Below are positions 1-9,928 of a DNA stretch of 64,000 bases, piece after piece. Origin of the DNA: Cyanobacteriota bacterium (lineage in GTDB: Bacteria > Cyanobacteriota > Cyanobacteriia > PCC-6307 > Cyanobiaceae); contig JAPLIC010000016.1 in NCBI GenBank assembly GCA_026389315.1, positions 20,141-84,140 on the forward strand, in the 5' to 3' direction. The position numbers and the translations under genes were made by a program. The number at the start of each line of letters is the position of its first letter. The first letter of the stretch is position 1. The notes under the pieces were generated by a model, which was given only the letters and a program-made list of their open reading frames with translations, ran no database searches and was not told the origin of the DNA.

Positions 1-2655
1 GTCCTGGTCTTCGTCGGCGGGGCTGATGAGTTCCAGAACGATGGGACCGGAGGTGCCGGTCACCTTGGCGCTGAGGGGTTTCTGGTTGGCAAAAGGCGTC
101 TTGCGCTGGGCGTTGTCGATCACCTCGTAGACCACCCCCTCTTGGCTGGCGGCCACCTCCACCAGCAGCCCCTGGCCATGGTGGGCCAGCAGCGCCGCTC
201 CCTCGGGGTGCAGCGGCGGCAGGGGGTTCTGACTGAGATCGAGCAGGCGCAGGCCAAGGCTGGGATCCACGCCCTCCACCACCAGGATCTCGCCCGCCAC
301 CAAGGTGCTGCGCAAGCGGCCGTTGGCGGTGGCCACGGGGCTGGGGGGCAGCACGCTGGCCTGCACCCGCAGGATCAGATCGCGGCTGATCGCCGGGGTG
401 GTGAGGGTGAGGGGGCCATCGCTGCCCTCGGCGGCTTCGCCGATGGAGGCGCCGCTGGCCACCTCCACCAGCTGGTAGTTCACGCCTGGTTGGCTGTAGC
501 GCAGTTCAATCGCGGCGCTTTTGCCGGTGGCCACCATCACCTGTTCCTCCTTGAAGGGGATCCCGCGCAGCGGCCAGGGGAGCCCGATTCCAAGCAGGCT
601 GAGCAGTCGATCGCGGCGGTCGCGCAGCCGCAGCGATAGCAAGCGTTTGCCCAGATCGTCCTCGGCCGCCCAGGCCCCCAGCCCCGTCCGCCGCTGGGCC
701 CGCAACTGCTCGCGGAAGCCGCACCAGGCCGTGACCATGGCGCTCCAGGGGCCCTGGCCCTGGCCGGGGCTGGCGTCAGCATCGGCGAGCAGGTGCAGCT
801 CCGCCACCAGGTGGGCCGGCAGCTCCTGCCGCACCACGTTGACCAGCCAGCGGTCGCAGGCGTCTGCCGGGGCGTCTACCGGCCACGGCGGCAGCAAGGC
901 GGCATTGATCACGACGCTCACCCGAGCGCTCCAGGGATCGGGCCGGGCCACATCGGCAAGGAAGGGAATCGGGTCTTCCCCGCCCTGAACTCGTTGGCTG
1001 CTGTCGTCGGGGAGGGGCCGCAGCAGCAGGTGCTCGATCACCAGCAGCGGCGGGCTGCCATCGGGGGCGAGGGGCAGGCCGAGCTTGCGCCGCAACCGTT
1101 CGGCGAACGCTCCCTGGCTGTCCTCGCGGAGCTGCTCGGGAGCGGCGGCCAGCAGATCGGGGCCGGAGCCACGACCACCGCTGAGGGGCACGATGCGGCG
1201 CAGGAAATCCGAGCGCGCCTGCACCAACGTTTGTGCCCCCGCCTGGGGCTGCCCCCCCGGGTTCAACTCCTCGCCGAAGCGCTGCAGCAGATGGGCCAGC
1301 AGGGCCTGGCGCTGGCCCGCCGTGCCAATCGCGACGTCCGCCTCGACGGGGGAGAGCAGGGGGATGGCCTGGGCCAGCTGGGTCTGGCCGTTGGCCAGCA
1401 GCTGATCGAAGAACAGCAGGTAGGTCCGCAGCTGGCCGGCCTGCTGTTGCCGTTCCGGGCTGGCCCCCGCCGGCAGCCCGGCCAGACCCACGCCATAGAC
1501 GGCGGGCAGATCCAGGGCCAGGGAGCGGTTGCTGGTAAGGGTGCGGCGGCGGCCTGGGCTGGCCACGGCAGCTGCGCCGGCATCGGCTGGGCGGAGGCTG
1601 GATGTGGTGGGCTCTGACGTGGGGAGCCCGAAGCTGCCGGGTTCGGCCAGGGCGGGGCGCGGCGGAGCTTGCCTCAATTCCCCAGTGGGCACCGCCAGCC
1701 GGACGCCGCGGTGAAACAGGCTCAAGCTGGAGGCGGGATGGAGGCGTGCGCCCCCGCCGGGCAGGGACAGATGCCAGGGCCGCCAGGGGCCACTGGGATT
1801 GTCGGCGAGTTCGAAGGAGGTCACCTGGCGCACCTCCGGCAGGGCGAGGAGGACCTGGATCAGCGCACCGCTGCGCAGGCCGCCGCCGTTGTCGTCAGCC
1901 CCGGCGCGGCGAATCGCCTGATCCAGGCAGGCCTGCAGGCGCACCATTAGGTGAGAAGTCGCCTGGGCCGGATCCACCTCCAGCTCGGCGCGCACCACCA
2001 CCGCAAACGGATCCAACACCTCCAGGGTGAAATCTCGCCCCAGCAGGCGCGCGCCATGGAGGCGCTGGGCGATCGGCAGCAGGGTGGCCGGGCCGCTGCC
2101 CTGCGCCATGGCCCCGAGCTGGGCCGCCACCCGCCAGACGCCCCGGGGCACCACCGCAGGCTGGGGGCTGGCTGCGAAACCGAAGGCCAGGTCGGGCTCC
2201 AACTCCAGATCGCCAGCCCCAGGGGGGAAGCCGTTGGTCTGGGCGCCTTCGGGCAGAGCACTGGCGCTGGTGGAGGGGCGGAAGTAGAGCGGCAGATCGG
2301 GTTGGTCCAGCGCCTCCACCCGCACCGCCTCGCAGCCCAGAGCCCGCACCAGAGCGATCAGGTCGTCCCGTGTCACCGGGTCGCCGCTCAAGATCTCTTG
2401 GGCAGCAGGTTGCCAGTCGGGCCCGGCGCTGGCGATCAAATCCTCGATCGACCACTGGCTGCGGTAGGCCAGCTCGGTGAGGGCAAAGCACAGTTGCTCC
2501 AGGATCGTGATGCCCGGATCGTGGCTGTTGAAATCACTCCACTGATCGCCGCACAGCCGCCCCAGCAGCTCCAGCGCCTCAGCCCGCAGCCCGACATAGC
2601 TCAGGGCGGGGTGGGGGTTGGGGTTGAGGCTGATGGAGGGGGGAGAGATGGCCAT
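1..2655 (-). CDS. CIS baseplate wedge protein, Afp12/gp7-like (partial, runs off left edge)
   Basis: Large open frame with no stop from an ATG at 2655 to the window edge (885 codons visible), in the same direction as the rest of the contractile injection system. Near the N-terminus, at about residues 43-53, it has the FNSHDPGITILE signature typical of the large baseplate wedge proteins of phage tails and extracellular CIS (Afp12/Pvc12 type), followed by an acidic, Pro/Gly-rich region. By family analogy it pairs with the large baseplate protein encoded at 4814-9511 to build the wedge around the spike hub. It sits 86 bp downstream of the fibre gene. The C-terminus, and the genes expected after it (tape measure, AAA+ ATPase), lie outside the window. 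The frame was checked for stops over the first and last kilobase. The wedge role is well supported; assignment to exactly Afp12 is inference. Confidence 0.75.
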   Translation of the reverse strand, partial: MAISPPSISLNPNPHPALSYVGLRAEALELLGRLCGDQWSDFNSHDPGITILEQLCFALTELAYRSQWSIEDLIASAGPDWQPAAQEILSGDPVTRDDLIALVRALGCEAVRVEALDQPDLPLYFRPSTSASALPEGAQTNGFPPGAGDLELEPDLAFGFAASPQPAVVPRGVWRVAAQLGAMAQGSGPATLLPIAQRLHGARLLGRDFTLEVLDPFAVVVRAELEVDPAQATSHLMVRLQACLDQAIRRAGADDNGGGLRSGALIQVLLALPEVRQVTSFELADNPSGPWRPWHLSLPGGGARLHPASSLSLFHRGVRLAVPTGELRQAPPRPALAEPGSFGLPTSEPTTSSLRPADAGAAAVASPGRRRTLTSNRSLALDLPAVYGVGLAGLPAGASPERQQQAGQLRTYLLFFDQLLANGQTQLAQAIPLLSPVEADVAIGTAGQRQALLAHLLQRFGEELNPGGQPQAGAQTLVQARSDFLRRIVPLSGGRGSGPDLLAAAPEQLREDSQGAFAERLRRKLGLPLAPDGSPPLLVIEHLLLRPLPDDSSQRVQGGEDPIPFLADVARPDPWSARVSVVINAALLPPWPVDAPADACDRWLVNVVRQELPAHLVAELHLLADADASPGQGQGPWSAMVTAWCGFREQLRAQRRTGLGAWAAEDDLGKRLLSLRLRDRRDRLLSLLGIGLPWPLRGIPFKEEQVMVATGKSAAIELRYSQPGVNYQLVEVASGASIGEAAEGSDGPLTLTTPAISRDLILRVQASVLPPSPVATANGRLRSTLVAGEILVVEGVDPSLGLRLLDLSQNPLPPLHPEGAALLAHHGQGLLVEVAASQEGVVYEVIDNAQRKTPFANQKPLSAKVTGTSGPIVLELISPADEDQD

Positions 2656-2741
2656 AGGGGTGCATCAGATCTGATCAAATCGAAGTCGATGAATATCTTC
2701 ACAAACAACTATTCGTAGCCGCCGTAATAGACACTGTCGAT

Positions 2742-4763
2742 CTAAGAAGGAAGCCAAACTTCCTCCGCTTCCAAAGACCATGTCGAAGCGCTCCAGCCGG
2801 TCTCGACATCAGTCCCCCTCCCTTGATTGTGGGGATGCGCAACAATCCATACCTGGATCTCATGGGCACCGGCCGCAACACCCCTGGTATATCCCATAAC
2901 TGTTCCATGGAGGTGCCTGTTTCCACTTGATTCATATCTATCAGCGAGAATGGGTGGATTGACGGAGTTTCCGTCTACGCGAATCTCCCAGCGGCAGGCC
3001 ACGTTATCCCCATTAACTCTGAAGTTGTCGCAATAAACAATGCGCAACGCGGTTTCGGGGAAGAGCTTGTTGATACGGATGGTTCTCGAATGCAACCTGC
3101 CCATGTCCCCCACTTCAGTTGGGCCATTGCCACTCCCTGCCCAAATCGAGCGCACAACAGCTCCCTTGACCAGCAGATCGCCGAGGACATGCAGTTTGGC
3201 CAGGGGGTTGTCGGTGCCAATCCCAACTCTACCCCCGCCATCTAAGACTAGATCTGTAAACTCCCACGGCTGCCTAATAAAATACATCTTATTGCTATTG
3301 ACGTGAATCGACCAATCATTGTGGTCGGTGTCAATAAAGTCAATTTGTGGCGCATTGCCTTTAATGGCTAGCTGACCACCAGCAGTTATTCCACTTTCTG
3401 GATCCTTGCTGGCGTTGTTTGCTCCTGAGACTGTCAGCTTGGCACCTGGTGTCGTAGTGCCAATCCCCACATTGCCTGATCCGTGAATTACCATTTTAGA
3501 TGTTTCCTGACCCTGAGTAGATCCCGACGAGAAAACAATATCCCCGTACTCTCTGAGTTCCATCTTGGATTCATCAATGCGGAACAGGATCTTGTGATTG
3601 TCATCTAGGCTTCGAATCTGTCCGTATTTAGGAAAAAAGATCTCACATCCCGCGCCCATACGCAGGCTACCACCTATGGATGCATCCCCATTAACATCCA
3701 ACTTGCATCCAGGTGTCGTGGTGCCTATCCCCACATTGCCCGATGGCATTAAAGCGATGTGGTCATTGATGTCGTTCTGCATGCCTATCGTCAGCAAGGC
3801 AGCCTCACCAACGTTAATCAAGGGATTCTTATCCCTAAACTCAATAAAGGCATGATCACTGCCCCGATTCACCTTGCTTCGGAAGACAATGCTGCTGGCG
3901 CCTCCAGTATCCTCATGGTCCAACAGCAAGGTGCCCTTGGTGGCTGATGCGAGGGTGCCTGTTATCTCGCGGATGTTGAGCTTGGCTTCTGGCACAGAGG
4001 AGCCGATGCCAATGTTTCCCTTGCCATCTAGCACAAGATCCTGATGCTCCCATGGTTCGCGAATGAAATACATGCGCCCTTCATTGACATGAATCGACCA
4101 GTCGCCATGTTCAGTGTCGATGAAGTCAATTTGCGGGGCGTTGCCTTTCAGCGCCAATAACCCCCCTTTCGCAATGCCGCCTTCTGGGTCTTTGGACTCA
4201 TTAAAGGTTCCTTGAACGGTGAGCTTGTTCCCCGGGTTGACCGTGCCAATACCAACATTATTGCCAATTGCATTGATGCTTAAAGGCTTGCTGCCATGGG
4301 ATTGAATCCAGCTGTAGCCTTGATTGTATCCCAATCTTAAGTTGGACTGACTAATTGGGCCAAGAATTAGGGCGCCACCATTTGGCTCCTGGTTAGCATG
4401 GGCAATATGCAGTTTGGCGGCCAAGCTATCCGTCCCAATCCCCACATTGCCGGTCTTCCCATCCACAAACAACGCCAACTTGCCATCCGCTGCCGCCAAG
4501 CCAAAGCCGGGCTTGTCTCCGGCGCCCAACTGCACCTGCCACACCGAGCCCTCCGCGGCGGGATCGGCAAAGAAGCGCAGCACCGGCTGATCCGGTTTCT
4601 GACGCACCAGGCCGAGCGGTTGATCCGGCAGCTTCAGCACACCGTCATCGGCCTGGTTGAGGCTGGCGGCGATCAGATCGGCGAAATCCGTCTCCGTCGG
4701 GATCGCGTTGCGCACGAAGCGGGAGCGCAGCTCCTGGCGGCTTTTGGAGGTGGGCTTGGGCAT
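2742..4763 (-). CDS. CIS tail-fibre / receptor-binding-like protein with repeated GIGT modules
   Basis: 673 residues. The first 60 look like a baseplate-attachment segment. The middle is a string of modules built on a recurring NVGIGTTTPG-x-KL motif, seen at least six times, as in phage tail fibres and bacterial adhesins of the trimeric beta-rich type. Two stretches of about 95 residues are near copies of one another: both contain KGNAPQIDFIDT, WSIHVN and MYFIR. The last 120 residues (IRINKLFPETALRIVYCDNF onward, ending EEVWLPS) carry no GIGT motif and probably form a globular tip. The gene lies between two baseplate genes, which fits a fibre docked on the wedge. Its DNA is lower in GC than the flanking baseplate genes. 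Target unknown. No chaperone or Peptidase_S74 domain is visible. Fibre role inferred from repeat type and position. Confidence 0.7.
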   Translation of the reverse strand: MPKPTSKSRQELRSRFVRNAIPTETDFADLIAASLNQADDGVLKLPDQPLGLVRQKPDQPVLRFFADPAAEGSVWQVQLGAGDKPGFGLAAADGKLALFVDGKTGNVGIGTDSLAAKLHIAHANQEPNGGALILGPISQSNLRLGYNQGYSWIQSHGSKPLSINAIGNNVGIGTVNPGNKLTVQGTFNESKDPEGGIAKGGLLALKGNAPQIDFIDTEHGDWSIHVNEGRMYFIREPWEHQDLVLDGKGNIGIGSSVPEAKLNIREITGTLASATKGTLLLDHEDTGGASSIVFRSKVNRGSDHAFIEFRDKNPLINVGEAALLTIGMQNDINDHIALMPSGNVGIGTTTPGCKLDVNGDASIGGSLRMGAGCEIFFPKYGQIRSLDDNHKILFRIDESKMELREYGDIVFSSGSTQGQETSKMVIHGSGNVGIGTTTPGAKLTVSGANNASKDPESGITAGGQLAIKGNAPQIDFIDTDHNDWSIHVNSNKMYFIRQPWEFTDLVLDGGGRVGIGTDNPLAKLHVLGDLLVKGAVVRSIWAGSGNGPTEVGDMGRLHSRTIRINKLFPETALRIVYCDNFRVNGDNVACRWEIRVDGNSVNPPILADRYESSGNRHLHGTVMGYTRGVAAGAHEIQVWIVAHPHNQGRGTDVETGWSASTWSLEAEEVWLPS

Positions 4764-4813
4764 GGTGGAAACCGGAATCGGGGGGGGGAAACGAAGGGTG
4801 GGGCGGGAAGGGG

Positions 4814-7800
4814 TCAGGCCACCTGGAAATCCAGGCTGATCCGCAGGTTGCCGATCCCGATCAGGGAAGGCAAGGTGACGCCGGCGGAGACGAACTCGAT
4901 CTCCTGGCTGGCGGCGGCGATCAACACGACGTCGGCAGCCGGCGCCTCCAAGATCGCGTCGCTGCTGCGCAGGGGCTTGCCGCCGGGATCCAACAGGAAC
5001 AGCCGCAGCCGCTCCAGGTAGGCCACAAACGGCAACGCCTCCACGGCCGCCACCAGGTCGCTGGCCCGCACCGCACCGCCCAGCCGCACCTCGGCGGCGG
5101 CGTCAAAACACCAGGGCGATAACGCGCGGATCAGCTCCTGGCGTAGCTGTCGCTCCGCATAGGCCGGATCCACCCCCTGCCGCAGGCACACCCACAGCCG
5201 CACTGTCACCGGCAGGTAGACGGCGTTGCGCACCACTGGCGCCAGCTCCGCCGGGCAGCGCTGGCGCAGGTGCCGTTCCATCGCCGCCAGCTGATCGATC
5301 GACGCGCCGGGGGCAAACAGATTGCGGGGCACCTGCTCCAGCAGGTTGGGGATTACCAGCACCTCCACGCCCCGCTCTTGCTGCGCCGGCAGGCACACCA
5401 CCGTGTGCAACTGGCTGGCGAACGCCTCCCAGAGCAGCCGCTCGTAGTCCCCGCCGGCCAGGGCCCGGCCCTTGTGGCGCAGCTGCTCGGCCGCCCGCCG
5501 CCGCAGCTGGGCTTCCGTTTCGGCGGCCCGCCCGGCCCGAGAGCTGAAGGGCTGCTGGATCGCGGCAATCTCCGGCACCAGCTCCTCCAGATCGGTGATG
5601 CTGTGGGGCGGCAGCGGCTCCGCGTCGCAAGGCCGCACCGCTTCGGCCTCCACCGCCTGGCTCTGGATCGCCAGGATCGTGGCGTAGGCCTCCACCGGGG
5701 CCAGCAGGCTGGCCCGGATCCATATTCGTTCCAGCGGCGGCGGGTTCTCGGCTGCGGCCTCCGGCAAAGCAAAGCGCAGGATGCCGGAATGGAGCAGCCC
5801 ATCGGTGCCGTCCGCCTGCACCGGCAGCGGCTGCCAGCCCCAGCCCTGTTGCCGTTGCCAGCGGATCGCCTCAGCCGGCCGCAGGCCCCGGGCGCTGCCC
5901 TCCGCCAGCTGAAACGCCAGGGCAATCGGCTGACCGGGCCGGATGCCCTCCAGCTCCAGCCACAGCTCGCCGGGGTGGGGATGGCTCGGCAGCAGCAGCG
6001 GCGCTTGCCAGGCCGCTTGGCTCCCCGGCGCCAGCGGCGGCGGCAGCTGCAGCGGTTCCTCCTCGCCAAACAGGTGCACGCGCAGGAGCTGGCCCCCCTC
6101 AACCCCGCTGGCGCCCAGCTCCTGGGAGCGGATGTAGCCCACCTCCAGGCCCGCCAGCAGGGGCGTGTAGGGCTCCGGCAGGGCGTAGCTCTCCGGCTCG
6201 ATCGGGGTGGCCTCCAGCGCGGCGAGGGCATCGTCGTAGCGCTCTTTCAGGGTGCCAGCCGTGCCCCGCAGCGCTTCGGCCATCGCCAGAGACTGAAGCC
6301 CTGCCCGCTCGGTGATGGCCAGGGCCATCGCCTGGGCCTTGGTTGCAGCGAGCGCCGGATAGCGGCCATGGCCGAAATCCGTCGGCGTCAGCCGCCAGCG
6401 CCACACCCGCGCCTGCTGCCGCAGATCCTCCTGCCGCAGCGCCTCGCCATTCGGGGCGCTGGCCAGGGGCCTCGACGTTCCCGGGGGATTGAACGTACAG
6501 GTGATCTTCAGCCGGTCGAAATCGGCGCCGGCGGGCTGGAACAAGGGCAGCGCCGTTTGCTCGACCAGGGTGGGGGCGTTTTGCTCCAACAGGCTCAGGT
6601 TGATTTGAAAGCTCTTTGCCGTCACCGCGGTCGCCGCCAAGCCGGTGTAGTCGCTGTAGTGAGCGGCCAGATCGTCTGGAAGCTTCTGCCAGCTGCCGCA
6701 AAATCGGATTTCCTCGAGGTCGCCATCCAGCAGCTCCGGATGGCTGAGGAAAAGGCTGCTGCCCAGCAGTGGCTGGCTACCGAAGGGCGTGAATGGTTCG
6801 GCCGGATCCACCGGAGTGCCGTCCTGCTGCAGCCCCAACCCCTTGAGCCCCTGCGCCTTTCCCTTAATCTCCCCCCCCACCTCCACCCGCAGGCGGGCCC
6901 GGGCCACCCGCAGGCCCTCGAAGCCGCCGCAGCTGCGCCACTGCCCCCCGCCCGTTCCCCCCTCTCTCCAGGGGCGCAACCGCAACCGCAGCCGGGGCAG
7001 CTCGCCCGGCGTCAAGGGCGCCAGGGGGGGATCGCTGGGCAACAGCGCCAGCGTCAAGGCCAGCTCCCACTGGGCGGGCTTGGCTTTGGCAGGGCTGTCC
7101 TTGGCAGGGCTGTCTTTCAGGCTGGCGGCCTCGATCGGCAGCGTCCACCAGCCTGCCGCCGTGCTCACCTCCACCAGCAGGGCCTGGTTGAGGCCCCAGC
7201 CCGGCCGATCCGGGCCCTGGGGCGGCTCGCCGGCGATGGCGGCACTGGGCAGCGTCTTTCCCGGCTCTGGGCGCAGGGAGGCGAGCAGGTTGGTGAGGCT
7301 GCCGCTTTCGGCGGTGAAGGCGAGACTGAGCTGGATCTGGCGGCTTCCCTCCGCCAGGGCCAGTAGCCGGCTCGCCACCGCGAACCCCACCCCCGGCCCG
7401 GGATTGGGCGGGTCCACGCCGCCGTCCTGAGAACTGCCGAAGCAGGGCGCCAGGGGAGTGCCCGCGGCCATCGCCTTGGCGTCAATTGTCAGCTCCCTGC
7501 CCCGGAGCTGGCGCCAGTTCACCTGCAGCAGCTCCGGCGGTTGCTCGCCGCCCCGGGCCCCCCGTTGCGCCCCCTCCAGCAGGCCATCCACCTCCGGCCA
7601 GCTGAGGCGCCGCGGGGCTGTGCCGGGCGCCTCCAGCAGCGCGCCAAAGCGTTCCAGTGCCTCGCTGGAACCGCGGGGCAACCAGGGCTCCAGCTGCTTC
7701 AGGCAGTCCCGCCAGGGCGGCGGCCCGCCCCCCGGCGGGAGCGGCTCTTGGGTCTGGGCCTCCTGCACTGATGGCGGCAGGGCTTGCCACAGGGTTTGCT

Positions 7801-9511
7801 GAAAGGCGGCCACCCCCTGCTGCCCCTGCCGGCCGCGGGCCAGGGCCTCGCGACGGCGGGCCGCCCAAAGCTCTCCGTGGGCGGCGCTGAGGATTTCCTG
7901 GATCTGGGGCCAGGGGTTGGCCTTGGCCTGGCTGGCCGCCGCAGCCGCGGTGGTGGTGGAGGGGGCCGCGACCTGGGCCAGCTGGCTCAGACGCAGTAGC
8001 GATTCCAGGGGCAGGGCATGGCGCCTTTGGAGGGCCTCCAGATCCGTGAATGCCAGCCAGCAACGCTCAGGGATGGCCTCGGGCCGCATGGTCGGCTGCT
8101 CGACCAGCCGCTCGGGCAGCGATTCGGGCGGAAGTTCGGGCCAGGCGAAGGCTTGGGCGTCAGCAAGGTCGAGGGCCTTGGCCAGGTTGGCGCTGAAATG
8201 GGCCGAGGCGGAGTTGGGGGTCTCGGGATCGAGTCGCCAGCTCGCTAGCTGGCGGCGCCTGCGGCCACAGCGCTCCAGCAGCCAGTTCACCTGCTGCCAT
8301 TGGGCATCAATGTGCAGCTTCATCGTCATCAGCTGCACGAAGGTGTTCAGCCTGGCGGTGAACAGCTTCTGCTGGTCTTTGGCATCTTCCGCTCTCAAAG
8401 AATGCAGCAGACGGCAGGTGGAGGCGGTGAACAGCTGCCAGAGATAGCCCTTCACATTCTCGTTGTCGCGTTGGAGGTATAGATCATCAAGGCAATTCAC
8501 CTCGCTGAGGCCATCATTTTCCCAATCCAATTCGCCGCCCGAAGAGCCCAGCAGGCTGGCGCAGAAGTTGCGGTCGAAGTCGCGGCGATCGCTGAGCTCT
8601 CCGCTGTCCAACAGCTCCTCCACACCGAGCCAGCGGTTGATGGCATCCCATTCCTGATCGGAGCCCCCATCGCAGCGTTGGCGCACCAGATTCATCAGCT
8701 GCAGAAACTCCCGCAGCTCCAGGGGCAGATGCTTCAAGTTGGCGTCGATCGACCAGAACTGCAGGAAGGGCCCCAGGGACTGGATCGCTTCGACGGCAGG
8801 GGCGGCCTCCCCGTACACCAGGCGCAGCATGCGATCGAGTCGCTCGCGGTGCTGCGGGTTGCCAGCCACAATCGTGGTCAGGCTGGTGACGCCCCGTTCC
8901 AGCTGGCTGGCCCGCAGACGACACACCCGGGCGTGGTTGAGCGAAAGCTCCGTCAAGGTGCGATAAAGCCGCTCCTCCCCCTCGCCGTCCACCCCGGCCC
9001 GCAGCAACGAGCCGGCCGGCAAGATGATCGGAGCGGCGTCCGCCACCAGGGAGAAGGCCACCGTCACCCGGTCGGGTTCGCCGGGGCGGGGCCTGAAGCC
9101 AAGCCGTTCGTGGTTGTAGTGGTCCAGGTGGCGAGCGGGCAGGGCATTGAGCAGCTGGCGCTGATGGCGCAGCAGGTGGATGAACACCAGCAGCAAGGCG
9201 AAATGGGGCCGACCGAGCCAGGTCCGCTGCGCTGCGCTCCAGGGGCCAGTGCCCGGCGCCGCCGCCGCTGTCGCCGCCAGGAAGGCGGCCATCGCCTCCG
9301 GCGTCAGCTCGGGGTGGTCGGGGTGGCGACAAAAGGCCTCCCAGTCAAGCGGCTTTGCTAGCTCCTGCACCCAGCTGATCAGCTCGGCATCGCCGCCGTC
9401 ATCCAATGTCACCGCCTCGGGATCGGGGGCCTGCCGCTGCCGCGACACCGCCGTCGTGCCCCAGGCGGGGACGTCGTTGACGGGCAGCCATCGCGAAACG
9501 GGTTGGGCCAT
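4814..9511 (-). CDS. CIS large baseplate protein, Afp11 / baseplate J-like
   Basis: 1565 residues, starting MAQPVSRWLPVNDV. The last ~300 residues hold the part most like phage baseplate J/gp6 wedge proteins: a segment rich in Arg/Ala with RHKGRALAGGDYERLLWEAF, then repeated short beta segments such as LPVTVRLWVCL and a final VEALPFVAYLERLRLF. The first ~500 residues are helical, with many LLHSLR/FLQLMNLV-type stretches; the centre is Pro/Gly-rich. The protein is considerably longer than the roughly 900-1000 residues I associate with Afp11/Pvc11, though long versions occur in other CIS lineages. It begins 3 bp after the gp25-like gene, so the two are probably translated together. Predicted role is a wedge subunit that couples sheath contraction to baseplate opening. 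Confidence 0.75.
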   Translation of the reverse strand: MAQPVSRWLPVNDVPAWGTTAVSRQRQAPDPEAVTLDDGGDAELISWVQELAKPLDWEAFCRHPDHPELTPEAMAAFLAATAAAAPGTGPWSAAQRTWLGRPHFALLLVFIHLLRHQRQLLNALPARHLDHYNHERLGFRPRPGEPDRVTVAFSLVADAAPIILPAGSLLRAGVDGEGEERLYRTLTELSLNHARVCRLRASQLERGVTSLTTIVAGNPQHRERLDRMLRLVYGEAAPAVEAIQSLGPFLQFWSIDANLKHLPLELREFLQLMNLVRQRCDGGSDQEWDAINRWLGVEELLDSGELSDRRDFDRNFCASLLGSSGGELDWENDGLSEVNCLDDLYLQRDNENVKGYLWQLFTASTCRLLHSLRAEDAKDQQKLFTARLNTFVQLMTMKLHIDAQWQQVNWLLERCGRRRRQLASWRLDPETPNSASAHFSANLAKALDLADAQAFAWPELPPESLPERLVEQPTMRPEAIPERCWLAFTDLEALQRRHALPLESLLRLSQLAQVAAPSTTTAAAAASQAKANPWPQIQEILSAAHGELWAARRREALARGRQGQQGVAAFQQTLWQALPPSVQEAQTQEPLPPGGGPPPWRDCLKQLEPWLPRGSSEALERFGALLEAPGTAPRRLSWPEVDGLLEGAQRGARGGEQPPELLQVNWRQLRGRELTIDAKAMAAGTPLAPCFGSSQDGGVDPPNPGPGVGFAVASRLLALAEGSRQIQLSLAFTAESGSLTNLLASLRPEPGKTLPSAAIAGEPPQGPDRPGWGLNQALLVEVSTAAGWWTLPIEAASLKDSPAKDSPAKAKPAQWELALTLALLPSDPPLAPLTPGELPRLRLRLRPWREGGTGGGQWRSCGGFEGLRVARARLRVEVGGEIKGKAQGLKGLGLQQDGTPVDPAEPFTPFGSQPLLGSSLFLSHPELLDGDLEEIRFCGSWQKLPDDLAAHYSDYTGLAATAVTAKSFQINLSLLEQNAPTLVEQTALPLFQPAGADFDRLKITCTFNPPGTSRPLASAPNGEALRQEDLRQQARVWRWRLTPTDFGHGRYPALAATKAQAMALAITERAGLQSLAMAEALRGTAGTLKERYDDALAALEATPIEPESYALPEPYTPLLAGLEVGYIRSQELGASGVEGGQLLRVHLFGEEEPLQLPPPLAPGSQAAWQAPLLLPSHPHPGELWLELEGIRPGQPIALAFQLAEGSARGLRPAEAIRWQRQQGWGWQPLPVQADGTDGLLHSGILRFALPEAAAENPPPLERIWIRASLLAPVEAYATILAIQSQAVEAEAVRPCDAEPLPPHSITDLEELVPEIAAIQQPFSSRAGRAAETEAQLRRRAAEQLRHKGRALAGGDYERLLWEAFASQLHTVVCLPAQQERGVEVLVIPNLLEQVPRNLFAPGASIDQLAAMERHLRQRCPAELAPVVRNAVYLPVTVRLWVCLRQGVDPAYAERQLRQELIRALSPWCFDAAAEVRLGGAVRASDLVAAVEALPFVAYLERLRLFLLDPGGKPLRSSDAILEAPAADVVLIAAASQEIEFVSAGVTLPSLIGIGNLRISLDFQVA

Positions 9512-9514
9512 GGC

Positions 9515-9928
9515 TCAGGCAGCAGCGGCGGTGGCTTCGTTGAGGTAGAAGGGAAACACCATATTGAAGCGGGAATTGGTGGCAGGAACCATGTAGTCGA
9601 GCTGGATATCCAGTACCCCGGCCAGTTGGGCGTTGGGGTTGATCTCCACATCCAGCAGTACAATGCGGGGTTCATGCAATAGCACGGCTTCCTCAATCAC
9701 CGTGGCAAGGTTGATGATCAGTTGGCTGTCGATTTCTTCATAGAGCCACTCCTCCAGGGCAGCTCCGTAGGATTCCTGCATCAGTCTTTCGCCCTTGCGG
9801 GTGGCAAACAACAGCCCCAGGGATTGGTGGATGTCCGCTTCGTCGGCCACCATCGCCACCTGGCCCCCATCGGTCGAGAAGCTGGGCGGGAAAGACCAGC
9901 CCCGCCCCAGAAAGCCAGTGGCCGTCAT
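9515..9928 (-). CDS. gp25-like baseplate wedge protein (Afp9-like)
   Basis: 137 residues from the ATG at 9928, which overlaps the stop of the preceding 76-aa gene in an ATGA arrangement; a GTG two codons upstream is the alternative. The protein has the fold pattern of the GPW/gp25 family: an N-terminal GRGWSFPPSF, a DIHQSLGLLFATRKGERLM core with the conserved E-R pair, and a C-terminal strand region that ends in a long hydrophobic beta segment (QLDYMVPATNSRFNMVFPFY). gp25 is the most conserved wedge subunit of contractile tails and nucleates sheath polymerisation. Length is normal for the family. Confidence 0.88.
   Translation of the reverse strand: MTATGFLGRGWSFPPSFSTDGGQVAMVADEADIHQSLGLLFATRKGERLMQESYGAALEEWLYEEIDSQLIINLATVIEEAVLLHEPRIVLLDVEINPNAQLAGVLDIQLDYMVPATNSRFNMVFPFYLNEATAAAA

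Noticed and set aside
5270..7366. 698-codon plus-strand open frame opposite the large baseplate gene
   Set aside because: It is a GC-driven shadow: Gln/Arg/Gly/Leu-rich, no domain pattern, and the minus-strand frame has clear baseplate motifs.
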